Of a stretch of 64,000 nt of DNA, positions 33,901 through 47,800 are shown piece by piece. Below the pieces are notes generated by a model that was not told the origin of the DNA, made no database searches, and saw only the letters and a list, made by a program, of their open reading frames with translations. Origin of the DNA: Melitaea cinxia (lineage: Eukaryota; Arthropoda; Insecta; Lepidoptera; Nymphalidae). A program made the translations under genes and the position numbers. Location of the stretch: assembly GCF_905220565.1 (NCBI RefSeq), contig NC_059403.1, positions 3,472,001 through 3,536,000 on the forward strand. The letters run 5' to 3'. Positions within the stretch are counted from its first letter, which is position 1; each line of letters begins with the position of its first letter.

Positions 33901-36900
33901 AGCTCGGCACGTCAAATTTACGTGAAGCTACCACCGATTCGAAACGCTGACGGAGAGACGACCGTATACGATCATTTATATTGGGTCACTTTTTAAATGT
34001 AGTAAATTAAACGATAACTTATAAACTACGATAAATTTAGAAATTATGCCAAATTGGTTTATAACTACAGAAAAAAAAAACATATTTAGTGTGCAGAATT
34101 TCGACAATTTTTAAATACGATTATATTCAAGAAAATATCAGACATAAAAATAATAGAGACAAAAAAACTGTATGATATTAGCGTAATTATATAAATGTGT
34201 AATAAAACATGTTAACAAAAGTATAGTATGCAACTTTTACTAATTCAAGTCATTCATTTGAAGTAATGGCTACCAACAGTGCGAAAAATACGTCGACGAT
34301 TATTCTGATGTCACATAGATTGGAAAAGATTTTGAGACCAATCACAGCAGCCTTTCGCAGTCCACTACTGGACATAGGCCTCCACAAGTTCACGCCAAAA
34401 ATGGCGTGAACTCATGTGTTTTGTTCACGCTGGGCAGGCGGGTTGGTGAACGCAAGGCTGGATTTGTCGCACCGAAGATGCTGCTGTCCGTCTTCGGCCT
34501 GTGTATTTCACAGCCAGCAGTTGGATGGTTATCCCGTCATCGGTCGGCTTTTTAAGTTCCAAGGTAATAGTGAAACTGTGTTAACCCTTTGTAGTCGCCT
34601 CTTACGACACCCACGGGAAGAGAGGGAGTGGTTATATTCTTTACTGCCGTAACCGCAGAGCATATTATTATAATTTGATTCTTCTAAAAAACTTTTGATT
34701 TTTGACAATTGTGATCCATGTTCCTTCTGCGTCAAAGGGGGATTAATCTCTCTCTGGTTCGTTTCGGGATTAAATTGAGGCGGCGATGTGTAAGGATCGG
34801 TATATCGTGAGCTGGTTTAAGGTAACGATGTATACTGATTAGAATTATGTGAGCTTGTTTGAGGTGGCGATGAATATTGATTAGAAAAATGTGGGCTGGA
34901 TTGAGGTGCAACAACAGGGTTGGAGTACTCGTAGTCAGATAATACAGAAGGGGAACGAGATAGAGCATCTTAGGGTCAGTTTGGTATTACAGTAAAGCAG
35001 GTTGGCTGAGAAGCCAAATGTTCTTCTTTTGCCTTCATCACAATATTAAATATTTCTCGCTGAACTTTAAGTTGCAGTCTTTCTGACAGCGTTTGAGTAG
35101 TCAAGAGCATACTATTAAAAAAAATTTCTAGGGCAGTCCCTGGTTTAGCTGCAAAAGAAAGCAATACTTGTTTCCTTAATGTGTCCCTTTCTATAGATCT
35201 CTCTTGTCTTCTTCTTTGTTCTGTTTCCAACAATGAGACCAAGGTTGCCTTTTTCTTAAGAGGATTTACATCGAGGTATATTTGTTCAACTACGCTGTCA
35301 TTCACAGACACTTCATTTTGAATCGTTGAATCTCTTGATGAATGCTCTTCGATTTTTACATTTGTGGATCTTGGACGGTTTTGCATCGAGGGTAACAGGA
35401 ACTCCATCTGTTGTTCATATTTCCATTTATATTTAGATGTAGCTGCTTGACCAGTTACAGTTTTTTTCTTAGCGAGTGCTTGGCGGTGGCCATCTCTTAA
35501 CTTTTTCCAAAGAGCTCGTGCCTCCTTACCTAAAACATATGAAAATTATTAGAGATATTTGTCTACTGGGGATTATTTTCGACGTATTGCCTTCAGCTAT
35601 AGAATCGGTGAGTCAACTGTCTCAAAAATTGTAGAACAAGTATGTGACGCTTTATGGAAACACTTAAAGCCACAAGTTTTGCCTGGACCTGATCAACATT
35701 GTCATAGAGTCATAGAGTATTCAACTAGCATTCTACTAGTCAAGACCTTTTTTGATACACATATTATATTGATTTGATACTCATGTTGAGGGATTTGTGA
35801 AAAAATAGCGGATTACATTCCGCCATTTTGTCGTCGTTTTTACGTCTGAGGTTAAAAATGATGAAACATACCTACTTCGTACCTACCAAAATCAAAATAT
35901 TAAGATAGACTCAGTAACAACCGCTCACAGGTAAACTCACTAAACATTTAAAAATAGTGTCCAAGTTAAAAAGTTGTTTTATGTTAGGTACTGACATTTT
36001 ATAAATAAATAACACTTACCATCTTTTAAGTCGCATTCTTTTACCACCTCTTTCCATGCGGCATCTTTCAAATCATTTAATTTGTACTCTTCGCAGTCTA
36101 TTCTCCATATACATGGATATTTTCGAACACTTTCAATAAGTTGTTTCATTTTTATGGGTCACTTGTTTGAGACACGAGTGTCTTTCCCCGTGTCCAAGTT
36201 ACACAATGGTTGAGCGAGCAAGAGCGACACAAACACGCCCCGCACCCCGCATTCTGGGCACACTCTGTATATTTGTATCTTACGATATATTTTGTGTCAT
36301 AAGATACCATGTTAAGATAGTATTTCGCATATCAAGATAATATTTTACCATGTTAAGACATATCTTGTATCATAATATTAATATTTTCATATCGCTCGAT
36401 AGCTAAAGATACTGTTATATAAAAATATATATTATCTTAACTATGTCTGATAGTTCATACAAAATGTATAACGAGCGATATTGTATGTGCACTTTAAAAT
36501 AGTGTTCCTAATTACTTTTAGTCGGAAAGGTTAAATTTGGAATCAACTGAAATGAAAGATGTATCATTACAGCATTGAAGAAATGTAAAAAAAGGCCGGC
36601 TTTACTGACTCTAGATAAAGTTGATCCTGTACATAAGTTATAGATTTTTAACAGCAGAAGGATGGATACTGTCATACGTCAGACAGCCTTAACGGCGACC
36701 GGTGAAATATGCCATCTGAAAGCTCCTATAACTCGAAGATTTGTTAATATTTTATGACCTAAAATTTCCTTAGTGAACACGCTTTCCAAAACAAACAAAA
36801 TATACGAAATATTGACGAGTGAGACAAGCTTACGGGAGCGCGAAAGGGCTTTTAAAGAAATATTACGTTAATTAAACTAAAACTATTTAATTAAAAATTA

Positions 36901-39900
36901 TTTACAATTACAATGGACACGTCCGAACAGAATTAAATACTCTGGATTAATCCCCGATTTAATTCTAATAAAACTTTCTCAAGACATATTATCCAAAAAG
37001 CATGAGACAACGTGAGAAATCATTTGTTATTCCTATTCCGCTGATTAAGCATTTACTTCTATTGTTCTCATGCTTTGGTCCAACATAACTAGGGTGACTG
37101 ATAAATATTTAAGTATTTAATAATATAAACATATAGGAATCAAAGAAAAGACTTGCTGCTAGTTAACATTTAATGCGGAACTGATTTACCTTCATTAAAC
37201 ATAATAATTTAATACAAACATATTTCGTAGTACCCGCACTAGTTGGTACTTACATATATATCAGAGAAACAGTCAAGCTGACGAAACCCTTCATACTGAA
37301 TAAAGAATATAAAGTTTTTTCGAGCTAAGTGTTAAAATTCTTTAGCATCTTATTTTACTATAATTATAGTGGTACCTATATTATACAACCGCTAGGGTGT
37401 AGAGTAGTAGTACGTAGGCCATGTACCGGCCGGCTGCTCGATTTCCGCTCGGGATGGATTTTTGTACCTGTATATTCTTTCCGATTTGGATGTCTGTCCT
37501 TATGGGTTTCCCCAATATTAGTAGAGAATACACATAATTATGAAAGAAATTCGTTATTTATGATTCGTTACTGTCAGTGATTCATTAAATGATATAGGTA
37601 TATTATTGCATTGTAAGTAATATTTATGGTTCTACCCTCGTTAACAATAATAAGGGTATCGACAGATTTCATTCGATAAAGTAGAATAAATTACAATTAT
37701 ATGTGCGCAGCCTCGCTGTCACAATCGTAAATTTTGATAAGCTTTTTGTGTGGTAATTACGTTGTACGTGTAAAAATGAGAAAAAAAAATGTAATTTATT
37801 TAAATTTAAAAACTAAAACTATATCTATTCTAAGTATTTCTGCTGTTTTCTTATAATTTTCTGATAATAATATTTTAAATAAAAATAATTTCTGATAATC
37901 CAAATCACAAAAATAATATAAATAAACGTTAATTAGAAAGCACTTCATTCCATACAATTCTAGTCATAAATGAAAATTATCAAATATAATTATTTTATTA
38001 ACATTATTCTATCATGTCCTTTATATGTAAGGACTATAAATTAATTATGGTGGTTTAATTTAACATCAATATTATTTATATATGTTTTATTTTATTAATT
38101 TAAGCATTATAAACAAGTTAACAAACACTGAATACAAATAAATTTCACAGAGCACTATTAAACATTTATTTTCAAACACCAAGTTAAAACAAAGTAATTT
38201 TAAGTGATTTTCGTTAGACACAAAATATTATACATTATTTATTTCATAATCTGTAAGCGTTATGACTCAGCAAGTACGGCACAACCCACTCATTTTCACG
38301 AACGTTATGTAAACACACTAATGTTATTTTGACAGTTTTCCGACATGTATATTAATGTGCTGTCCAGCTAAAACTTTAGAGAAATTGTAGCAATTATTAA
38401 AATAGTCATTTCTCATGGTTTTACTTCAATTACATACCAGTTTAATAATTTAACTTAGATATATTTTTACTATTTCGATGACGTTCAAACGCGTTTTTAA
38501 ACTATAATTTTTTTTTGTGTTTAAAATTCGAACAATTATCGTTTCATTCTTAAGTTATGAGAAAATGATTCATTATGATAACATCGATTATTTGGCTCAA
38601 ATGTCCTGTTGCTGAATAAAGACATCTTTCGGCTTCCTTCATATAGGAGAAATGTTGGAGCTTTATCAAACACGTTGCTCCGCTTCAGGTTAGCACATAA
38701 GTTTCCTACAAAGAGTAACTTATTTTCCCTTCAAGTCGCAACTGCAATTGCAATGACAACAATGGGGACTAACAGGTTGATGTGCTCTCAGAACAATATC
38801 ATTCAATTAGCACTATTATACTATTGAATTAACAGTTCCATCAAAAGCGTTACATGCAACCAGTGACAAGCTTTTAATCCACAACACATACTATTGACAC
38901 GTTGACCAATAGCAAAAGATTTTAGATCACAGCAAAATAATACTGTTTTCAAGCAGTATTGTGTTCCTGTTGGTGAGTAAGGTGACCAGAGCTCCTGGGG
39001 GGATTGGGGATTGGGTCGGCAACGCGCTTGCGATGCTTCTGGTGTTGCAGGTGTCTATAAGCTACGGTAATCTCTTACCATCAGGTGAGCCGTACGCTTG
39101 TTTGCCGACCCAGTGACATAAAACAAAAAAAAACAAAATTGCAGCCCTTATTCGACAAACCAATGCTAAGCTTCTTATTACAAATCAATTCAGCATCTAT
39201 ATTCCTGAAATTAGCTCGATCAAACAAATGATAAATTTATAAACATAAAATATTAATGATTTATTCAAGGCACAAATTTTCTTTTTATATTTTCGTTATT
39301 ATTTCTTTTTTAACCGACTTCCAAAAAAGGAGGAGGTTCTCAATTCGACTGTATTTTTTTTTTTTTTTTTTTTTTTTATGTATGTTACATCAGAACTTTT
39401 GACCGGGTAGACCGATTTCGACAAATTTTGTTTTAATCGAAAGGTTTTGTGTGCCAATTGGTCCCATTTAAATTTATTTGAGATCTAACAACTACTTTTC
39501 GAGTTATATCTAATAATGCGTTTTTACTTGACGCTTTTTTCGTCGACCTACGTTGTATTATACCACATAACTTTCTACTGGATGTACCGATTTCTATAAT
39601 TCTTTTTTTGTTGGAAAGGGGATATCCTTAGTTTGGTACCATGATAAGGAAACCAGGATCTGATGATGGGATCCTAGACAAATCGAGGGAAACTTTCGAA
39701 AATCCGCAATAACTTTTTACTGGGTGTACCGATTTTGATAATTTTTAATTTAATCGAAAGCTGATGTTTATCATATGGTCACATATAAATTTTATCGAGA
39801 TGTGATAACTACTTTTTGAGTAATCTTTGATAACGCGTAGTTGCTTGGCTATTTTTTTGTCGATCTACGTTGTATTACTGTTGATGTAATTGAAGTCGGT

Positions 39901-42900
39901 TTTTTTTTTCGTTTGCGAGCAAACACAATTATTCAAATAAAAGAAACAATAACATTATAAAATGTCGACAAATATAAACTATTTCTTATGACCTACATTT
40001 GCTAATTACATCTTCATTATAATTTATTTTTCATTTATTGTTGACGTTATAAAAGAAACATGATTTTTAATAGGTAAAGACGAAGGTCATTGGTCATTTA
40101 AATAAATGAAAGCGTCAGAAACATAATGATATAGGTAGACCTTTAATACAATGTAGAATGAAAATACCTATTGCTGTTTAATAGCGGTAAAGGTTAAAGG
40201 TCAGCTAACCTTCATATTTAAAGAAAGTTGGTTGAGGTTTGGAGGTACTTGAAAAATTACGTGTACTCAGTGGAAGGAAGAATGGATTTGAGCATTAAGG
40301 GATTTTTAATCTCCCAACATTAAAATGGTAATAACAGTAAGGGACAATAAGTATATTGGAATGGTCCTGCCCAAACCTGTTCTACTCATGTCATATCTGC
40401 TGGACTAAAAATGTTTTTCGTTTTTTCTTTGTTATGTATCGAAAAATATAGGCGTATATAAAACCTGCTATTCGGTCGGTTTATAAATTGAAACTTAAAA
40501 ATTATATTAAGCAAGGCATTAAAGGTTTGATATTTTGTATTATATGGTTTAATCATACACTTTTTATGTATACATAGGTATATAATCGTAGACTATAAAA
40601 ATAAAATATAGAGCAGTCGACACATTCGAAAAACAATGACAGTGTTCGTCACGCGAGCTTCGCCTAATTACGTCCAAAAAACCATTATTTTGAAATTCGT
40701 AAATAATAGATAATCACATAGATTACATGTTGGTAGATAGTAATCATATAATTCACACCAAACCTACACACTAGAAAAGTATAACAATAATAAAATAATG
40801 CTACCAAAATGTATACAAAGGAGATGGGGACTTTTGGACCAAAATGTAATGAGTAGAGATATGGTTTAAAAAATTGGTCATATTTTTTTATTTTAAAATA
40901 TAAAATATCAGCGCAATTGATACCATTTTCATTTCATTACAGTTTGGCCCAAGAATGTACGGAATCGTATCATTCTCCTTTCAATGGAGCAGCCCGACTG
41001 GGTACCTCGACCTTACAGAATATCACAGCTTAATACTACTTTCAAACAGTGTTGTGTGTGCTCCTTGCGGCAATGCTTTTGGTATTGCAGGTGTCTATAA
41101 GCTACCTGAACTACCGTACTAGAACCGCACGCTTGTTTGGCGACCTAGTTATTGTATATAAAAAATATTAGAATTTTCTAAATCTACCCAAGGTTAATCG
41201 GCATATATAAATTTTTTATAATGAAACTGGTAATTGTGTATATTTAAAAAAAATTACATACTCTAGTATTTACCTACCTATTTAAACACAAAACTTAATA
41301 TTGTTATATTATTATTCATAATTCGTATAGAATTTCTGTGTAAGCAATTTGTACTGTTCAGCCATTTCATCTTTTCCGGCGTGACTTCCTTTTATAAGGC
41401 TGTCTCCCAGACTCGAAACGGAGCCATTGTGGCGACACAAGTTGGTATATATATTTCTGTTTTACTGTTACCAACTTATAAATTAGATACGCTCACGAGT
41501 AGAATGACAAAAGAAGAAACAAAAAGCTTTTAATCCTAATTTATTACGAATTTCTTTCGAACAAAGCCCTTTGTACTAGAAGTTACAATAATATTAACTT
41601 GATTTAATCCAATATATAAAATTCTCGTGTCGCGGTGTTTGTAGTTAAACTCCTCCGAAACGGCTTGACTGATTCTCATGAAATTTTGTGTGCATATTGG
41701 TTAGGTCTGAGAATCGAACAACATCTATTTTTCATCCCCCTAAATGTTAAGCCTAGTCCACCCCTAAAGTTTTTTACATTTTTAGATAAATTATTTATTT
41801 TTTATTTTATTATGATTTGGCGTTGAAAAATACATACAACCCTAAATTTTCACCCTTCTACCACCAACCCTTATTTTTAAATAGCGTTAAGCGACAAGAC
41901 AACGTATGCAGAGTCAGCTAGTATATTGTATGTAAATGTGTATTTTTTTAAGTAATAATAATTTATTTTATTACTAACAAATCATTATTCCGTGGCGTGT
42001 CGGCGGCGCCTAAAGCCCCGCGGTCAAGGGTTTGATTGCCGCTCGGAGTGGATATTTGTGTTTATACAAATATTTATTTCCGTTATATACTGTATGGTTT
42101 GAACTCTGAATGAAAGGTATCACGAAACACTGGTGTCATTTTTAGACAAATAAATAAAAGTAGCGTTCAAATATTTTTTATTTCTCTATTAAAACCAACC
42201 AGCTGTACGTCTGCGACTAAATGTCACGTTTGCATTTAAATTCTAAAAACGGTTGTATGCTTTTGTTTCAAACAACTGAGGTTTACTTAATGATTTCAAA
42301 GGCTCGAATGTTGTAACATATAAATTTCAAAACAGAAAAATTATGGGGACATAAATGAAATAAAATATTATAATAAAATTTGTCTTTTTTTCTCATTTTA
42401 AAAAGTAATTTTGTTTTTACTACAAATATCAAATACCTGTTAATTCAGTGTAAAACAAAAAAAAAAAAACATTTTTATTGTTTTTAAATAATAAAATTTG
42501 AAAAGAAGTAGTTTTGTAATTAATTGCATCATTAAATGTTATGAAATAATAATTTAAAATAAATAAAATATTAAACAAAAAAATTCATTTTAAGACACGT
42601 AAAAAAAGCGTGTTATACTAATTATTACCAAAGATCAGTAGTTAGAACATTTCCAGCCGTCTAATCCAACGTCCTTTAGGCGAAAAATTGACCTGATTCC
42701 ATGAAAAATCACCCTGCAAGATTTGAAATCTACGCCTATTCTATAATGTAGCATTGTAGAGTGAAATAGCACTGTAAATTGCTATTACGTGTGCATTATA
42801 TGTTATATAAAACGTGAAGTTTCGTAGCATATTTACAATATACGGTATGCCAAATGTCTCTTTTTGCCAATGTCTACAGGGCAATCTGGCAACTAGCCAT

Positions 42901-44781
42901 AAAACTCTTACAATAAGTAGTTACTTGTAAAAGCTCTTAATTTTATTCTTATCTATAATCTATAATATATATAAAAGCGAAAGGTCACTCACTCATCACG
43001 AAATCTCCGAAACTATAACACCTACAAACTTGAAATTTGGCAGGTAGGTTCCTTATAAGACGTAGGCATCCGCTAAGAACGGATTTTACGAAACTCGACC
43101 CCTAAGGGGGTAAAACGGGGGTTGGAAGTTTGTATGAAAGTCCTATGTTTTTGAAGTAAGAGACTTGAAATTTAAAATGTAAGCTCTATAGATGGTGAAA
43201 AGGTGTCCAAATAATGTATCTTTAGAAATTAACTCCCTTTTGGGGTTAAAACGGGGGATGGTAGGCTGACTCACTCATCGCGATATCTCTGAAATTATAA
43301 TAGCTACAAACTTGAAATTTGGCAGGAAGGCTCCTTATAGAGCGTAGACATCCGCTAAGAACGGATTTTTACAAAATTCGACCCTTAAAGGGGTTAAACG
43401 GGGGTTGAAAGTTTGTGTGAAAGTCCCATGTTTTTGAAGTAAGAGACTTGAAATTTTAAATGTATGCCTTATAGATGATGAGAACGTGTCCAAATAATGT
43501 GTCTTTAGAAATCAACTCCCTTTTGGGGTTAAAACGGGGGATGGTAGGTTTACTTACTCATCACGAAATCTCCGAAACTATAACATCTAAAAACTTGAAA
43601 TTTGGCAGATAGGCTTCTTTTAGAGCATAAACATTCGCTAAGAATGAGTTTTTTTACGAAATTCGACTCCTAAGGGGGTAAAAAGGGGGTTGGAAGTTTG
43701 TATGAAAGTCCTATGTTTTTGAAGTAAGACACTTGAAATTTAAAATGCACGCTCTTTAGATAGTGAGAAGGTGTCCAAATAATGTATCTTTAGAAGTCAA
43801 CTCCTTTTTGGTGTTAAAACGGGGAATGGTAGGTTGACTCCCTCATTACGAAATCTCCGAAACTATAACAGCTAAAAACTTGAAATATGGCAAGTAGGTT
43901 CCTTATAGGGCGTAAACATCCGCTAAGAGCTGATTTTATGAAACTCGACCCTTAAAGGGATAAAACGGGGGTTGGAAGTTTGTATGAAAGTCCTATGTTT
44001 TGCAAGTAAGAGACTTGAAATTTAAAATGTATGCTCTATGGATGGTAGAAAGGTGACCAAATAATGTATCTTTAGAATGTTCCTTATGGGGCGTAAACAT
44101 CTGCTAAGAACTGATTTTACAAAAACCGACTCCTAAGGGGATAAAACGGGGGTCGAAAGTTTGTATGAAAGTCTTATGTTTTTGAAGTAAGAGACTTGAA
44201 ATTTAAAATATGTGCTCTATAGATGGTGAGGAGGTGTAATAATGCATCGTAATCTATATATATATATATATATATAAGAGAAAGGTCACTGACTCACTCA
44301 TCACGAGAACTCAAAAACCGCTGGATGGTCTAACCATCTAGGTTGGACAAAGACAAAGTTTGGCAGGGATGTAGATTATAGTTAGCAGACGTCCGCTAAG
44401 AACGGGTTTTACTATATTCCATCGCTAAGGGGGTTTAATTGTGGTTGATAGTTTGTATGAAACATATACAGCCTGAAAATAAAACCAAAAATGTGGTGTA
44501 TAGAGGTTTTATAAAAATAACTATTAAATTATACTAAATTGTGCCTTTTAAAAAGTTACTCAGTTTGATAAGCATTTCAAGTGACTGAAATAAAAAATAA
44601 TTTACGTTAAACATCTTAATAGTAATACATATCTTCATTATCACGAGGACGTGTCGCGGGCAACAGTTAGTGTATTATAAACAAAGTCCCCAAAAGTGTA
44701 TGTGTTCGATTCGCTCAAAATTTACTGAACGGATTTTCATGCGGTTTCACCATTGTAGAGGGCTCCACCATTGGCAAGAGG

Positions 44782-44818
<37 letters not shown>

Positions 44819-47800
44819 CCTAACCCTCCGATATGTTTGGTCGGAGCCTGTATCTACGTAGTACTCTTTCATTCCAGTTCTATCATTTATGCCTCTCGTA
44901 CTTTCATTCCTCATACTAATTTCTTTCTCGCGTCCATCATCTTTTATACTCAGGGTGGGTTCCCAAACTATTTGCTTCCTAAGCTATTCTATCTTTCTTA
45001 TTTTTACAATGGCTTTATTTTACAGGGTAAAGAAAACAAAGATTTCACTGGATTATATTTTGCTTTTTACAATTTGTAGGCTTTACGGTTTTTATCGTAG
45101 TTACTTCTCTTGAGATAATTCATTATCTCGTGAAAAGCTATATGTACATGAACATTCGTTGTAAACTCTTAATTTTTTTTTTTGACAAATTACATGATCT
45201 TATTTCTATTTAATACTATTTTAACTAATTTATTTTATTTGTACAATTTCAATCTTAAGCTATTATACAGATTCCTTATCCTATGCAATAAATCTATGCT
45301 ACCTAGCTATATACAATTATATAATTGGAACATATTTGCTTTCCATTTTGTGAGTACCACGTATCAATATTTTTTCAGCCGTTTCTAGGACAAGAATCAG
45401 TGTTTATACTGCTGCCTAAGTTAGCTTCATTCACCCTTCCATACATCTCTATTGCAGGATTCGGAGGACGCGCGATTTATCCCTCTTATTCTGCAGGAAC
45501 TTTGTTCCAAAACAAACTTATAAGTTTCTTCCAGATCCAGAGTCCCCGCAGAATGTCTCGCGCACTCTGTGCCAGGGATACGGAGACTTCTTTTGAATAC
45601 ACCGCTGTGCCGACTATCGCACCGTCAGCAATAAGCGACGGACGATCGCGCCAGCTCGTCCCACCTCCCTCTCACTGGGCAGTCACTGCTGAAGGCATTG
45701 TGCTGAATACTATCAAGTTTCGCTCTTCGGCAGTTCCTGCAGGAAGGCGGGACTGATGCCGCGAAGTCCACGCAGTCCGCCTTGAGGTGCGGGCCGCCAC
45801 AGTGGCTGCACGCGTCCTCCGTTTCCACGCAGAACCTCTTGCTATGTCCGTAGGCGAGGCACCTCGAGCACTGGACCAGCGGGGACTGGTCCTCGGCCTT
45901 TACCCTCTGGAGGTCTATATGCACGTACGCCGCGTTGGTGATCCGATTCCAGAGGGGTGGTGATGTTTCTAGCACCACGTGTGCCGTGTGCGGGTTCCTC
46001 GCCTTACGGCGGTAGCGCACTTTCACTCTGCAGCTCTCCTGGTCGAGATCGTCAAAGAGTTCCCGGTTCTGGTTCTTTAGGGCCTTGAGTATGTCCTCGT
46101 CGGTGTTAACCGAGAGGACTCCCCGTAGAACCAGGAGCGGGTCCCTGTTCTGGACTTCTTCGACCAGAAGACCCTTCCCTTTCGCTTCCACTCGCTCTTT
46201 CACTTTTGCTCTTTCGGTGGTGGTGGCGAAAGCCATCACCACCTTCCTGTCTTTCGCCTTTCTTACACGCTCGACCTTGGTCCATCCTTCTTTGGCGTCG
46301 ACCGCTTCCCTCAATCTGGTGAGAACTTCCTCCCCGGTCATCTGATCATCCTCCGATGATACCACCAGAGAGTGGAGAGCGGCCGGCGCCTTTAGTGAGG
46401 GCCCAGATGTTATCGCCTCGGCGTAGGTTTTCGGAGCAACTCCCGCCTCATGCTGTTTTTCAATGTTGGCTTTGATGTCCTTAACCATTTCTTGTGTCTC
46501 AAGCAGGAGACGAGATTGCTCCTCGACCTTTTCTATAACCGCGCTATTTTGACACTTTTCTTGTTCATCAAGCTGGGCCTCTAAGGTTGTGATCATTACC
46601 TCGAACAATTCGTGGGTATTCCTTAGGCCCGCTTCTAATGTTTCCCTTATTTCTTTTTTCAAAGTTTTTGCAGCGCCCAGGGCTTTTCTGGTCTCATCGA
46701 GGTTTTCCTTCTCCGCCTCCCTCCATGTCATGAAAACTCTCCTCTTCGCATTGTAATAGCTGGCTTTTGGAATCTCTTTTCTCTTTATAAGGGGAGTCAG
46801 CCTTGTGTCCAGAGATTTTTGAACACTTCCCAACGAGGACTTGGGAGTTCGCGGAGTCACCGAAGTGCGTGTCAACACTTGGGCTCTGCCAGAGACGTAT
46901 AACCTTGAGCCTGACATACCGGAGGTGCGTCAAATAAAATTTTTCTAGTAGGTAGGTATAAAAGTCTAAAGAAATTTTTGTCAATTTTTTATATTAAAGC
47001 TGCAATAGCAGGGGTAAATGATTGGTCAACCACTAAAATGACGAGCAAATATGCCCGTATCTTAAGACTAAACTAGTACTAAACTTAAAACTATCAAAAA
47101 GTAGAGAAAACTCTACTTTTTGTCAAGGGCTCTAGGTAGAGTCACCACGCACAATCAGTTACAGAGTCCTTTAGAAGGGCTTGTCAAAGGTGAAAATCGC
47201 GTCGCTCTACGACCAGCGGTTCCGGAGATATCTTATCTTCTAATTTTGCTCCTTCGCGATCGAAATCCTTCTATCAACTTCTTTAAAAAACAGAAATTTG
47301 ATATCTTCGGAACCCCTGGCCGCAGAACAGTGTGCGACGGCTCCCCGTGTCGTGCCTGCCAAGCTCTTTGACCTCCTGGTCTCGGATTTTGGGTTGGGGG
47401 GGTCGAATCTACCCAGGGTCCCGAGCCCTACTACTGGACGGAGGCGATCGCGACTTGTGCAACAGCGAAAGCCCCGACTTCCTCCGATTATTAGAACGGG
47501 AGTAAAATGGATTTTTCGTTTTTCAAAATGGCCGCCAATATGGCCACCTTGTCCCTTCCGATTTCTAGAGTTGGCTGTATTTGCCCGAGTCCTCCCGTTC
47601 TTGGGCTCGTTCAATTCGTCTCGACGATAGCTAACAGCTTGTATACACTAAAAAATTTTTACAACTACCCACGATTTATGGGGTTGAAAAAACCTGGTTT
47701 TTTAATATAAAATTCTTTATAAAATTAGAAATACACCATAAAAAAAAAAAAAAAAACTACAAAAATTTAAAAGCTTAAACTAAATATTTACAATATGTTG

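Noticed and set aside
45325..45756. 143-codon plus-strand ORF
   Set aside because: It runs antisense to the end of ORF1 and the 3' region of the R1-like element and has no recognisable domain.
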